Source: Dipteris shenzhenensis (Eukaryota; Polypodiophyta; Polypodiopsida; Gleicheniales). Taken from it: 64,000 nt of DNA. The stretch lies in the NCBI GenBank assembly GCA_047967505.1, contig CM106539.1. One strand, written 5' to 3'. Under the pieces are notes generated by a model. It saw only the letters and a list, made by a program, of their open reading frames with translations, did no database searches and had not been told where the DNA came from. Position numbers and translations under genes: made by a program. Positions 28,700 through 42,881 of the stretch are shown piece by piece. Numbering within the stretch: the stretch's first letter is position 1; each line of letters begins with the position of its first letter.

Positions 28700-29290
28700 A
28701 TTGCATTCTAGGCTTACCCTATGGACTGGGCCGTGAACCCTATGCCCTCAGCCAGGGGCTTTCTTCATTGTCATTGTTCTCAGATACCCTCTCTTGGACA
28801 TGGCTTTCTTACTAAGGAGTCATTCAAAACCTTACCACATTGTAAGTGACTTTCACATTAATTTGTCTGTATCTTTAGAAACTATATTCAGAATTCTTTT
28901 CTTGAGCTTGTTTTACACATTTTATTTCAGTTTGTCCTTTTATTCAATGAGGTATTCTACCCTCACTATATGGTTTTTGCCCTTTCCTTGCAACAGGATT
29001 CTTTTGGTTCAAACTTCAAGAGGAAGAGTATGTGGTACCATTAACTTGACACAGGATCTGATCCTCTATCAAATTGTGACTTTGGACCAACCCCTTTTTT
29101 AGTTAGCTTATAGGAAAATTATGGTGTACTTTACATTGCTCTGGGAAATGCTAAGTTACAAGCAAGCTCACCTACGTCTCTAAATTGATGTTGGATGGTC
29201 CACGATACTTGGGAGATAGCTTAGAATACTTAAACATCTTTAGGGTTTGGTAAGACTCGTGTATTTTTAAGTAATATCGCAACTACTTCA
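28700..29290. other. Unassigned DNA
   Basis: No recognisable coding region or repeat between the truncated copia relic and the possible LINE fragment. Confidence 0.4.
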
Positions 29291-29980
29291 AACTCATCTT
29301 TCCTCATATATGGATCCACAACTCAGTTCTATCTGGAGTCTTTTAGTACTATCTCTGCACTGCAGAGCCCAGATATGCCATGTGTTGTTTCTGGCCACAA
29401 CTATCCCCTCGCAAGCTGGGCGCTACTTGGCTACTAGGGTGGCACTTACTGGACTAGGGTGGCACTCATTCAGTAAGTCCTCAATCTGGCCAGCATGCCA
29501 GCTCTCCGTGAGCCAAAAAACATTCCCCAACTCGCTAAAGTGGTGTAGGTAAAGAAGGGCACTAGTGTAGTTTGCCAAGTCTATGCAGGTACTCTTTAGG
29601 AGCCCATTGCACCTTCTGAAAAGGGTGACCTTTCCACAACTAGAGTTGCTAATGTGCCTGATCCTGCAGTCTATCTGGCTGAGGTTCGATAGCTTGCCCC
29701 ACTGCCCATCAACTTTGATCCTCTACCATTGTACCATATTGAGAGAATGGCCATCTTTGATATCTTGGTGCAGGATGGGGCGTGCACAACACCCTCCCCT
29801 AGACTGCAGTACACAAGACCACTCTCCAGTCCTAGGGTCCTCGTCTGCATGCTGTAGTTCTCCTGCCACGCCTCTTGGATGGCTGCTTATCATCCTCAGT
29901 CTTGTGTCCTGCTCCCCTGGGCTGGCAACTGTCGCGTTGTTCCAGCTGATATGCTTATAACCTCCGAGTCACGGATCTGG
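29290..29980 (-). pseudogene. Possible LINE ORF2 C-terminal fragment
   Basis: The minus strand reads, in one mostly open frame, a Cys-containing segment and then a tryptophan-rich end with ARNNTWHIWALQCRDSTKR. This resembles the WHIWxxR motif near the end of L1-like ORF2 proteins (compare the clear LINE at 43.8-44.4 kb). There is no RT core. The call is by resemblance only. Confidence 0.35.
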
Positions 29981-30621
29981 GGTGCCAAATGTCATTTCAA
30001 GAAAGTCCTTGGCGGCTCGTACTTCCATTGGTCAGCTCTATAGACAATGTTGCTCAATCAATCAGACTCTCTTGTTTAGATGTATGCATAGCATATCTTC
30101 AAGCGTTTGATTGACTCTCTCTGTACAACTATTTACCTATGGCATGAGCATGTTTAGCTTCATTTCCAACAGGAAAATAGGCTGGCAAGGAAGTCGTTGA
30201 ACATCTTTCCAGCCATTAATGTTTAGCTCTATTGTATGTATTGCACTGAGATGTGAAAGGATAACATTAGCATTTCTCTGTGTGAGTGTGCACCTCTTTG
30301 TAACAAGTACTGTGAATAGGATATGCAGAAAGCATTCACAATATTTCATCTAGTGTACCTTAAAGTTTTGGTACCACAGGTAAAGGTAATGGTTGAGCTT
30401 TGGGTTCTTTCACCGATGAAATTCAATAATGAAGGACGATTAAGAATTCTTTTGAACTTTTAAATCTGTTCCGATTATTCTAAACATGGATTACATGTTT
30501 ATCTATGCATCACAAAAGCCCTTAATGTCAGGTTTGTCTTGAAGTATCTTAGGGGAGTTTGATGCTTGCAAAAATTACAGAATGATAAATGCTAGAATCA
30601 TAGATTGGATATTCAAGTTAA

Positions 30622-30709
30622 TGGAGCAAATACGAGTCTCTTACCAGCCTTCAAAGCAAGCAAAAAATCCTTCCAAACAGCCTATCTCTGGCTCCGGTCG
30701 GTTCTCCAA
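30622..30709 (+). other. Candidate upstream coding exon of the OTU gene
   Basis: An open stretch ends at a GTAAGG donor (30710) in a phase that fits the acceptor of the next exon at 31108. Its translation is Ser/Lys-rich without a domain. The 5' boundary and start codon are not resolved, and there may be further exons upstream. Confidence 0.25.
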
Positions 30710-31107
30710 GTAAGGCTCCTGCTGATACAATAGAGAATGGTGGGATATCTATTGACAATTTAGAACTGCAACATTGTATTTTGTGTACAAATATCTTAAA
30801 TTTCTTGCTAGAGGGCATGACTTACTAGCAAGCTACGAGGATGCCTCCCTATATATATTTTGGAGAATGTAAATCCAGGCCTTGCAATGCCAGAGTAACA
30901 TTAGATGACAATGCTTAAGTTTTCTTGTTCTGCGGTTTGGATGGTCCCTCACCGATGGTAATTTGTATGTGTGTTAGCCACTGGCTGGATAGAGGATGCT
31001 ATTTGTTTATTTTTAATGTTCTTGTTACCCATGCTGGCAGTGCCTTTCCCCTTAAAATCAAGTTTCAAGTCAGGCAATATCCAATTTCGAAAGGTTTTGT
31101 CATGCAG

Positions 31108-31267
31108 AAAAGCTTATGCAAGAACTTGCCACTGGCAGTGCAACTTTTGAGCTGGTAGACCAAAATGAGGGGAAAAAGATTGCTACACCCTTTGCCTCTA
31201 CATCACTGACCTTTTTGGGGAAATCAAAGCGAAGTGATCAATGCTTTGCAAGAATTGCCTCAGCACA
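31108..31267 (+). CDS. OTU gene, first resolved exon (pre-catalytic linker)
   Basis: It is preceded by TTTTGTCATGCAG and ends at a GTATGT donor. The translation KLMQELATGSATFELVDQ and onward is a helical, low-complexity linker before the protease domain. An ATG at 31116 lies in frame, but the phase-1 acceptor suggests that coding starts further upstream. Confidence 0.75.
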
Positions 31268-34200
31268 GTATGTATTGTTATGTCTCTACTCATCCTGCTG
31301 AATGGTTTGAAGCGCACAAGGTTTATTGTGGCTCATCTTTGTTTTCTAATCTGTATTTGCAGGCAGGGAACTTCACCGGCTGTGAAAAAATTAGAGCATT
31401 TTACAGTTCACAAGGTCACTGGAGATGGCCGGTGCATGTTTCGTGCTTTGGTAAGGTGAAGCATGGTAGAAAATAATGTGCTGCTCATGGACGTCTATGA
31501 TGTTTTGCATTAGCAACTGCAATGCAGAAACTGGTCTTTGGTTTCCTAAAAGCTGGTATCCTTATAAAGTAGTCATTTTATTAAGCATGATCATTCTTTG
31601 CATTGAAAGCATGTGCCATGTAGAGGCTTTATTGGTCAGTGTGTGATCTTTTACCAGAAATCTTGTTTTTCATATGAAGGAAGTTTTGACAGGCACTTGG
31701 AATGGCTACCAATGAAGGCTTGATATTGAGTCCAAGAGAAGAGCAGAAGAAAGCGGGTGGGTCTCCTCTTGAGCAGCTAGCTCTTCACAATTTTCTGAAT
31801 GTTTACAGAAATGATAGTCTTAGTCCTTGAAACTAGGGTTGTATGCCATTAAATATAAAAATGTGTGCGCTATGACTTAGTATCCTATGTTAACGGATGA
31901 CATGAGTTTTGAGGATGTACACATCGTGAGTAAAACATACACACTGAAAAGTGAAACGTTCTAAAAAATAGGTTCTTGATATATTGTATGTCTTGCTCTT
32001 TTTATTTGTTTGTCTAAAATCTTTCCTGGTTCATGTGGTAGAGATGCAGGTTCAATAGGATTTCATTTCCAATGAGATTGTCATCATCTCCTAATTTCCT
32101 TTTGAGCCTAGGCCCCACTTACATGAAAGAACTGGATGTCAAGTTCTCTTAACTATTAGGAATGGTCCACAATACCTAGGAGGTAACGTTGGACATATAC
32201 CCATCTTAGGGTTTTTGGAGATTTTGGCGCCCTAAAACAGACTCTTTTTTTTCTTCAGACTCACCTTTCTACAGTGTGGGTTTGCATAACTTCTTGCTCT
32301 ATCTCGAGCCTTTCTAATGTTTTCCTTAGCTAATTTAAGCATTTAATTCTTATATTTAAGAACGTCTTTGGCTGCTTGAATCTTCTCGGTTTCGAACCCC
32401 ACTGCAACAGGTTGAAATCCATAAATCATTGTGAATGGACTAAAACCCGTGGTTAAATGTTTGGTACTAGTATATGCAAATTCTAATATGGACAATTTTA
32501 TAATTAGTTTGCCTTTTGCTTACATATGCTTGAAGCATATCCTGAATGATCTGATAGACCCTTTCAGTTTGTGATCATCACTTTGTGGATGATCCGCAAT
32601 GCTCACATTTAAAGTAGTTTCCAACTTCATAAAACAGCCTCAAAAAATGATTGTCGAATTTAAAATCCCAATCATTAGCAATAATGGTTGGTAGCCCATA
32701 CAAAGTCTACAAATAGCTTTGCTAATTCATGAATTTTAATCTCTTCACTGATTTGAATAAATTGAGCCGTCTTAGTTAACCGATCCAAGATAATCCACAC
32801 AAGAGTTGTGACCCTTTGTGTCCTAGGTAATCCAACAACAAAATCCATGGAGATACTTTGCTAGACGAGATCTCAAAAGGATGTAGCAGACCGCCTACCT
32901 TAAGATGTTCAGCTTTATTGACATGGCACTTTTTGCATTTTAATGCATAATCTTGGACATCCTTATCTATTCCAGGAAAAAACAATTTTCTTTTTAGAAG
33001 TGCATACGTCTTTTGAATTCTTGGGTCTCCTACACCGAGGTGATCATTACACTCAAAAAGAATTTGGCGCTTAATGTCATTACTATCCAGGATACATGCT
33101 CTATCTTCGTAGAACAAGTGGCTATATTCAATACTATATTTTTTCACTTAAGTCCCTTATCACCAACCTATGGTGTGTCACCACTACCATGTGACCCCTC
33201 AATGAAAGCTCCTCAACCTTTTGGATCCCTCCTTATAATATTTCAGAAAAGTGAGGTTCAAACTCACATTTTCCTTTAAGGGACTCAAGGAAATCATTTT
33301 GGAATTCAGTAATACTCAATTATCAACCATTGGCATTCGACTTAGGGAATTTGCTACCACATTCAATTTCCCCTTTGGACATGTCAATTGAATATCAGTT
33401 TCTTGCATTAATTCAACCCACCTAGCTTTTCTACCTCTAAGCTTTGGCCGATTACAAATCCAAGAAAGCATATTCATATTCACAAATTTAGCACCATATA
33501 AATAGTGCCTCCATTTTTTTAAAGCATAAACTATAGCATAGAGTTCATTATCATATGCCGAGCAATGTCATTCAACATAATCTAACTTTTTTTTTTCAAA
33601 AGCTACCAATCGACCCTTTTCTAAAAGTACTACCCCAATAGCAAAATTACTGGTATCTGTTGCAACCACGAATGGGTCATTCGGATCCATTACCTTTAAG
33701 ATAGCTACAACTATTTTTAATTTTTCAAAACTCTTTTTTTGAGGTTCATTCCATATGAAGGTACTTCTAGATCTGTCATGGGAACAGTAATTATGGGTAT
33801 ATTCTAGTCTTGTGAAGGGGGGGGGGGGGGGTGTAGATACATACATACACACGCTGGCCTCTAGTTTAGAACTATGACCTGATTGTGGTGGGCTATGGCT
33901 TTGGGAAACTTGCCTTTCCCAATTAGAGAGTTGTGGTGAATTCCCTTAATACTTTGTGGGTAGATGGACACATGGTCCCAAAGGTGACGAAGGGTGCCAT
34001 GTGCCAATTGGCTTTGCCAAAGGATGGGAGTCTATGTGGCATGCTACCATGTGTAGTGTGGCATGTCATATGATGCCACGTGTGTGTTGCCATGCCATTT
34101 GTCATAAGGGTTGTCATGTGAACCTAAGCTGGCCACATGTCTTGCCACAAGGCACTGATGGCATGTGTCAGTTATGTCACTTGGCATGTAACATGTGGTA

Positions 34201-37200
34201 GAAGTTGAAATAATGATGTGCTGTAATGAAGGACTGAGATTTCTCAACTCTTTAAATTGGCTGAACATAAATATGCTGTCTAACTGGTCAACACCACTCC
34301 AATTTGACTTTTGATTTCACCATGAGATTTTTGATGATTAACTCTATCCCGTGGCTAGTCTCTAACTGGACTCTTTGGTTGATTGGCCTTCTCACATATT
34401 CTGTTAGGCCTATGGAGTTTTTCATCTTGCCTTGTATCTCATTGTCTCTTTCATGCATCCATTGATATATTGAAAAAAATGATTATGCAATATGCTGTCC
34501 AGGAACAGATTGAGGGTCATCTTGCTCTTGCATCAAGCAGATGATGTGATCTTGCTCTTTGCTCTCAATTGAGGATGCCCGCAAACCAATGTAAAATTTG
34601 AAGCCCTGTTGTGCACACATTCGGCTGATAGGCAATGTAGATGAAACTAAACTAAGGCTGCTTAAAACAAGAAGGGGGTTTCACCTACCGATGCTCATTT
34701 ACAAGGACAAAGTAGCGGCGATAGTGGCACTTGCAAATATTTGGGCTTAGAAGTCCCTTTGTCATTAAAAGAAATGCTCCATTTAGAGATATGCGGCTTG
34801 AAAACGAGTCTAGTATGCTTTTGAGAATATACGCAATCAAGCTGAAAATCAGGGTGTGAAAAGAAGGTGTGCCAGGCCTTGCCTAGACTGAAAATCAATG
34901 CGACTCCAACCCCCACAAGTCACACTCACTCCCGCCATCACTCTCCGACTCCGCCTGTAGCTGGCCACTTGGTCCCACCTTGTAGAAACAATGGCAGAAA
35001 GAGAAGAGAGTGTCCCTGTAGAAGCGAACCCTAAGGGGTACCCTATCCGCAAAGAACTGGCCATCCCAGCAATGTGGGTCCAGGGTGATGTCAGGCCCTC
35101 CCACCAAGAAGCTGGTATCGTTGCCTCGATCTCTGTCATCCTAGTGCCTACCCCTCTCAAATGAGCAAGCGCCTGTGTCCTAGCCGTCTCACCGCATGGA
35201 AGCCGTTGCCAAGCTCTGAACAATCTCGCTAGGCCACTGTCTCACCAAGCCCAACTGATGTGCGTCCTCTAACCTAACATACGTCCTTCCGCATCTCAGA
35301 CCTCTGGATGCCAGATAAGTTGCTGATGCTCAAACTCCTCCCTGCATGATGGGTTGGCGCGAATACGTTTGTTGGATAGCGGGTGCCATACTCTAAAGAC
35401 ACAAGGGGGTACACATGCACCAATTGTGCACTTTATGGACCCATCAGGTTGTGAAGAACCAGCCTTCTCAAGAATGCAAATGTGTGCAATGCATGCAGAA
35501 TTTGAATGCCAATTGGCCCTCCAATGGGGAAGAGCGCCCTCGTGAGAGTACTTGGTTCTATTTCGACCTACATGCAAGGTGGGAGAGAGATGGCGGATGA
35601 ATGCAATGTGAATGAAGAATGCTACGTGAGATTCACAATGAAAGGGTGATACCCTTTCATTAATGTTCCTCGAGATCACTCAAGTTCCATCTTCCCATTT
35701 ACACCTACCCTTAGCCTATGACCCATGCATCTACCATTCAATGCACCTTAATGCACCCTTCCCTTCCTATTGCCCCTAGGACCTAGACTTGTGTGTGCAC
35801 ATTTTTATTAATAGAATAAGTATCATGTCCAAATTCAATGCCGTTTGAAGCAGTGGCTCGAGCTCGACTAGTCCTATCTACTGAGATGATCCATCGCCAT
35901 AACAAATCGGTCGGTGTCCAAAATACATGTTACACCATTGGCGCATAATATATAATAATCTTTTCAATGTCTACTAATCACAGATTAGCGATTTCTCTTG
36001 TCATGACACTCCCTCCTGCTTGAATGGGCAGAAGTCCTGTTCTGGATCCTCTCTTGTCTCTTTCTCTTGCGTATGCTTTTCTCTTTTACTTCTGTATTTG
36101 CATCTCCTCGTCATAATCTGCAAATAATCTTCTCTTGGTAGTACACTATCTCTTCTGAATCAGAACTTAAATCCCATCTTCAAGTTCTGATTCCTCTTGA
36201 TGCTGAATATTCAAAATGCAGAAGTACCACTGCAGTGCCTCTTCAGTATCTCTTCAAGCTCAGAATCCTCTTCTGAATACTTAGCTGCTGAAATCCCTTT
36301 ACAGTATTCTGCTCAATAAGCTGAAACACATTCTCAACAAACTGGTCAGTATTAAAACGATTCTCTCACCCAAATGTTTCATTGAACTAGGTAGACCTTG
36401 GCTATGGATGATTTTGCGATGGAGAGTTACTTAGTCTATAGAAACTATAGACCTTCAATCTCTTTTTCCAACTCCCCTATTTATCCTATCAGATGCCCTA
36501 CACGGAGGAGAAAAATATTTATTCTCTGTCCATCCTCTACAATGAATATGCCTACTCTCTATTCAGTTCACACATCCATACACCAGTGTTGGCTGAATGG
36601 ATAGCATTTACTCTTGGTTCTATGTTCATTGTAGAGTCTTGGAACGAGGAGGTAGAAGCCTCACCCTCCTGCTTGGATGCTTTGCCTTTCCCTTTTACAG
36701 AATTGGTTTTGACAATTTTGGCTAATAGAGTAGGACATTTATGCCATGGATGCCCTGGCTTATGTTTCTTACATCCGAAACATTTACCCTCCTTAATTAG
36801 CTTTTTCTTCTCATCATCAGTCATGGAAGGAAATGGTATCCATCCAAGACGTGATTGGCTATTAACATTTTGTACAATAGCTTTCTCCTTTCCTTTGTTG
36901 AACGGTTTACGAGGATTCAATTTCCTCTCAGCAATCTCAGCCAATTTAGTGAGGTCTTTCAAGGTGGTTGGGTTGAACATTTCAATCTCACACCTCACTT
37001 TCAGGGTTAGGGTTGCTAAATACTTCTCCCTTTTATCATCCTCACTCTTCTCAGGTAACTCTAAAGAGAGTTTCCAGAACCTAGCTGTAAATTCAGTGTT
37101 ACTCTTGTTTTTGAATTGCGTGAACCTTTCCCAGCAGAAGGTCAATTCTTCTTCATGCCTTGGAGGCATGAAAGTGGCCTTAAGTTGCTCTGCAAATTTG

Positions 37201-39729
37201 GACCATCGAAGAATAGGCTCTTTTCCGTTTGTAAGAAGGACCACCACATCAAAGCATCCTTCTGTAGATGCAGTGTGGCAAGAGCAAGCTTCTCGTGGTC
37301 AGTCTTATCTTCATGGGCAAAATATAGCTCAAAATAGCGAATCCAATTGAGGATTTTATCCGCCTCTCTTGCTCCATCATACTTTGGGAATTCTATTCTC
37401 TCTCGAGGTTGGAATTCAGCTCTCTTTGAGGGGGTACTTAAATCATCATCCCCAAAATTCAGCACTCTCTTAGTCCCTAATTTTGTCATAATGGACCGTT
37501 CAATCATACGGCTAAGCTGAGAAACCGGCTTATCAACGGGAGACTCCTCTCTCCCTTTTGCACTTGGATTATAATCCATGTGTATGGGATTTTGAATTAA
37601 AGGCGTAAACTCAATGCCTTGCTCTTGGATGAACTCGTTTCTCCTTTCATTTCTGAAGGAAAACTCCCTATCAAGAGATTTTGAAGGAGAGATGAAGTAA
37701 TTCTATACGTGGGTTATCATACTCAATATGTGTGTAACTCTCATCTACATTATCCTCTTCAGGAGGAGGTGATGGTGTTCTCTCCCTATGTCCTTTTGGT
37801 AGTGGAGGAAAAAGGACAAGTTCATTATTAAATATCCCTCCTCCTGCCATTCTTTCCTTTTAGTAATACAAGAGAAAATGGCTTGCTGTAATTTCAGAAA
37901 AGGGGTTTATTTTACAACAAAAGTCAAGTGTTGTAGAGTTGGTGGTACTTATCCGACTCCCGCTTCGCTTGTGTCGAAAAACTACTTCATTTGACCTCTT
38001 CTTCCTTCTCTTTTAGTCTTTCTTCCTTCTTTTTATGCTGTAAACTGGTATACTCTATTTGGGCTTCTTGTTTTGAGTGGAATGGTGCTCTAGATACCGT
38101 TATAGGGGGTACTTGATGGGTGGATCACCCCCTTAAAATCTTGTTCCAATCCGACTTTCTGTTGGGGAGAACGGGGGGGGGGGGGGTCTCTTTTCCTCAC
38201 GGTTTAAGGGTTTTAAGGGTCTATTCGCACAGGGGGGGAGTCACCCCGTTCCTTGTCCAAAGACCATAAAAATAAGAGAAAGTCCTTGCCTTAGGGCTTC
38301 CAAAGTTGAGGAATCATGGGTTCCAGGACTGCAGCACGGGGTCCTTGCGAAGGCCTTCGCAAAAGCCTATTTTGTTGCACAAGGTCCGTGTGGAGGCCTT
38401 CTTCGCGAACATATTTTCCACATGGGTGCTTGTGGGAGGCCTGTTTCGCACACAGATTTGCGGGCTCTCGTACCTTTCCGCGCCCACGTAGGCCCACTGC
38501 TTCGCGTGCCCTTTCTTCCACCCGCACGTGGCCTTCCTGCTGCTCTCTTGACCTGTGCCTTGCGTGCAGTTTTTTTTGCGCGTCGCCTCCTTTTACGACC
38601 CTCTTCCCTGCAGCAGCCAGCCTTCTAGTACGCTCGTGCCTGCTGTTCGTACCTCTGTCCCGCACACTCTTCTGTCTCGGCCATGGATTGTCACAGCTCT
38701 GATACCAAATGTGAAGAACCAGCTTTCTCAAGAATGCAAATGTGTGCTATGCATGTAGAATTTGAATGCCAATTGGCCCTCCAATGGGGAAGAGCGCCCT
38801 CGTGAGAGTACTTGGTTCTATTTCGACCTACATGCAAGGTGGGAGAGAGATGGTGGATGAATGCAATGTGAATGAAGAATGCTAGGTGAGATTCACAATG
38901 AAAGGGTGATACCCTTTCATAAATGTCCCTTGAGATCACTCAAGTTCCATCTTCCCATTTACACCTACCCTTAGCCTATGAATGCATCTACCATTCAATG
39001 CACCCTTCCCTTCCTATTGCCCCTAGGACCTAGACACGTGTGTGCACATTTTTATTAATAGAATAAGTATCACGTCCAAATTCAATGCCGTCTGAAGCAG
39101 TGGCTCTAGCTCGACTAGTCCTATCTACTGAGATGATCCACCACCATAACAAATCGGTCGGTGTCCATCATAAATACAAATACATGTTACACGATTGTCG
39201 TTAATGTTTTCAATGTCTACTAATCATGGATTAGTGATTTCTCTTGTCATGACACAGGTGCCGAAGACAAAACATTCTCCTTGAGTGTTGGGCTTTGGGT
39301 TGTGTATTTGGTCAGAGAGAATCCCCACCCCCCCCATCCTCCCCCCTCCCCTGTTTTCTTTTTGTATCGTAGTAAGCATACGGCAGCTTATGCTCAAGTG
39401 CTAATGAGAGCATAAGTGTATCTTTTTGCTTATAGGGTATGTCTCTTTCCTAGTTTTTGTTTCATGTTATCTAATGATGCGAACTCTTTTGACGCTCTTT
39501 TTTTTGTCCTTTGAACCCCCAGTGCTGAAGAGCTACACTCCTTGATACTTAAAACTGTGTTTATGCATCAAATGGCAGAGTGATGGTTATATAACGCACA
39601 TGTATATTTTGTCTTCTCATTTGGGAGCTGTGTTGTCTAGCACTCCTTACCTTTTTTGTTTCTCCATGTACGTCTTTTTGAGTTTAATAGATCCTTGAGC
39701 TATTTACCAGGCTTTAATAAAGCTCTCTG

Positions 39730-39792
<63 letters not shown>

Positions 39793-42700
39793 TTTTTTGT
39801 GAGAAGAAAATTTTATTGCTATGAAATAATTACATTCATAGGTACTCCAAAAATAGAGTAACTAGTACTCAACCGAAAATCTCAGTATAAGGCATATATA
39901 CATCATGGTCAATCAGATGAGTCTGAAAGCAATCATAAAACGATTGCCGTAGAGATTGTTTGAAAAAAACAAAAGATGGAAAAGTAGGATCACCAAAGAC
40001 TTTGATTTTTGTCCGTCCAGAGTCCAAAGTGCCCAGTAGTGCACCCAAACAAAAAATAAATCAAAACCTTTTCTAGCTGGATGAAAATCAAATAACGAGA
40101 AGAACCTGCCAAAAGTAACAGTAGGAAATCTCGCTCGAAGCCCCTGACGAATGAGAGCGAGGAAATCACAAGTATGTGGACAGTGCCAGAAAATATGAGG
40201 CACAGATTCAGCAAAATGTAGACATCAGTGGCAAACAGCCGAGGCAATATGTCTATGCGCGAGTAACTACCTAGATGGAAAAATGCAAGTAGGACTCGCT
40301 AGAGGAAAACCTGTTGCCGAAGAGGGACTTTATAATGCCAAAGGAGACACATCCGCTTTCTCCACCACTTTGATGGGCGATCCATATGCCAAACAGATTT
40401 GGCACTGTCAGAAACCCAAGACGGAGGTAACAACACTTTATACGGAGAAGGCATTGTGATATGCGACAACTTCAAAGGACGGGCTGAAGAAGAGGAAGAA
40501 TGGAGAGTCCAATCCTCAAGCCTATCTTGAAGTTCCAAACGAGGTACTAGTGAGAAAGGTTGAAGCATTTCTGAAATTTTGTGCCATAAAGGACGATAAT
40601 GAGCTCCCAAACCATACTTGCTAGCAGCTGCAGAAAAAGATAAAAGAGTGCCATCATCCTGAAGTACATCCACTAGAGAAGCAATACCTTTGAAAGATAT
40701 AAAATAAGAACGCCTGGGTTCTTGTATAGCCAAAGGAGGGTGGAATACTTTGGACCAATAACTATTCTCAGCCCTCAAGGAATTTCCCAACAAAGAATCC
40801 TTGCCATTCCATTCTAAGTGGGATAGAATATGCTTCCAATCAAGAAGCAAACGAGAGACAAAAGGGCAGCCCTCTGATCTTGCCTTGAATAGAGCCAAGT
40901 AGAAAATCCCACTGTGTAGGCTGCCAATGCCCAAAAGCAGAAGTATCAATATGTAACAAAAGAGAGCAGATCATGAAAGCCCAAGGTTGATCCCCTTGCA
41001 TTAACTGCAACATCATTTTCCCTCTGTGAGCAAGTATATGCACTTGAATATTGAGTATGTTCAAACCCGTGTGCATTTTTGGAGAACAGAGACGATGCGT
41101 AGAGAGTAATCTGAGACTTTTCTTGCCATTTTTTGAACGCCAAAAAATCTCCATGATAGCATACATAAAGGAAGCCAAATCTGCCTTAGTAAACATAATG
41201 AGGGGTAGATAGAATTGTATGTATGCTAAAATGGATTGCGTTATTCGCAAACGAACATGTAATGGCCAAGTTGCAAGCTTCCAATATTCAAGTTTTTTCC
41301 TCAGCTTTGTGAGCACCCAATCAGTTTGTTGAGAATGAGCGAGCCCCCAACCTAGAGGATAGCCAAGATGTTGAATCAATTGAGAAGGTGGAACAATTTC
41401 CCCAGGCCACAAAAGACTATGCCAGTCTTTAGCATGCAACGGCAAGAGCTTGGATTTCTGAAAATTCACATGAAAACCAGCAGCCAAGCCATATGTGCAA
41501 AGAGCCTACATAATCAAGGAGAGATCACTCTGAGCATTTTTTGGGGTAAAGAAAGAATCATCAGCATATGCCTGAGCGATCATGCTGTGACTGCCAAGAA
41601 TTTCCATCCATACAACATGCCATTGTCCAAAAGATGGTCCATATATTGAAGCATTGGATGAGTGGCTATGGCAAATAGTAAAGCACTAAGGGCACAGCCT
41701 TGCCGAACAGAAAAACCAAGAGTCGAGGTTGTAGAAATATCCCCTGAAAGTATGCAGGTAGCTTTACTTTCTTGATATAACCAATTGATAACATGCTGCA
41801 TTTTTTTGCTAAATCCCAAGGCCTGCATTGTTTGTGAAATAAAGTCCCACTGAACAGTGTCAAAAGCTTTGGCAATAGCAACTTGCAATAGCAGAACATC
41901 CTGTTGCATATATTTGGCATATTCTATTCCAACATAAGCATTAGCAATGTTGTCTGTGATATGCCTACGAGGAATTAAACCATATTGCGCAGGATGCAAC
42001 CCATCATGCACATAAACCTTTTATGCGATCAACTATCATTTTAGTAGTAAATTTGTAAATAACTGGCATAAGTGTGATAGGTCTCCAGTCATCCAAAGAT
42101 TCAGAGATTTGCTTTTTTGAAGGAGTTTAACAAGACCTCTCTTCCATGTGTTTGGCATTTTCTGATTTTGCCAAGCAGAATTCACCATATGCAGCAAAGT
42201 ATGCTTCAAAAGAGGCCAATATTCTAAGAAAAACTCAACTGTAAGACCATCCCATCCTGGAGATTTCCATCTACCACATGATTTAATTGCATCTGACAAT
42301 TCCCTTTCAGTAAAAGGTTCCTCCAATTCCAAAGCCTGAGTAGTGGAGATAATAGGAGAAACATGCTGTAGAAGCAAATTTCTTGCAGACAAAACTTGCT
42401 GTGAAGGAGGATCTGCATAACCAAACTGCTGAGAAAAATGATGTATACAAACAGAAGCAAGCTGTGACCGTGATGTAGTCCATGAACCATCCGGCATAAT
42501 CACCCTGCAAATGTTTGTGTTTAATCTCTTCTGATGCAAGCTTTTAAATTTTTTTTTGGAAGAACAGCCTTTATCGATGAAAGGTCTTTGTCTTGCTTTG
42601 GTCTCCCATTTGGCAAGTTTCCTATGATCATTGATTTGGAGACAATGTTTAGCTTGGCATAGTGTTGTTTGCTCATGCAAGAACAAAGGACGAAGTTGAC

Positions 42701-42835
42701 TGAGTTCAGTGAGATCTTGGCAAGTCAATTTAGCCTGAGCAACAGTTTCCCTCATAGTCTTCATGTAAGACTTGCCATAACCTCTAATTACAACTTGCAT
42801 TTTGGAAGCAAAAGAATCCCATGCATTATCAATAT

Positions 42836-42881
<46 letters not shown>

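Larger units (their letters stand above)
35450..39254 (-). mobile_element. Gag-only LTR retrotransposon (TR-GAG type), 3805 bp, complete with TSD
   Basis: Two LTRs (35450-36008, 559 bp; 38710-39254, 545 bp) begin TGTGAAGAACC and end CATGACA on the plus strand and differ by scattered substitutions and small indels. The element lies on the minus strand: a primer-binding site TGGTATCAGAGCT at 38695-38707, two bases from the 5' LTR; a leader; a gag pseudogene; and a polypurine tract GCAGGAGGGAG at 36009-36019 next to the 3' LTR. A CAGGT duplication flanks it. There is no protease, RT, RNase H or integrase and too little room for them, so it would depend on another element's pol, as described for TR-GAG elements. 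Confidence 0.9.

Noticed and set aside
34849-35223. 124-codon minus-strand ORF in OTU intron 3
   Set aside because: The plus strand here fits a decayed LINE better; the minus ORF shows no domain and lies in GC-rich text open in several frames.
36493-37350. 285-codon plus-strand ORF, the longest in the window
   Set aside because: It is the antisense shadow of the gag gene of the gag-only element, whose minus-strand reading has gag-domain motifs and a zinc knuckle.
38695-38707. Possible tRNA gene from the Met-tRNA-like sequence TGGTATCAGAGC here and at 63548
   Set aside because: Only the 3' acceptor complement is present next to LTR ends; there is no cloverleaf. These are primer-binding sites.
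38691-38939. ORFs repeated at 35296-35679 and 38691-38939 on the minus strand
   Set aside because: Both are readings of the two LTR copies of the gag-only element, not genes.
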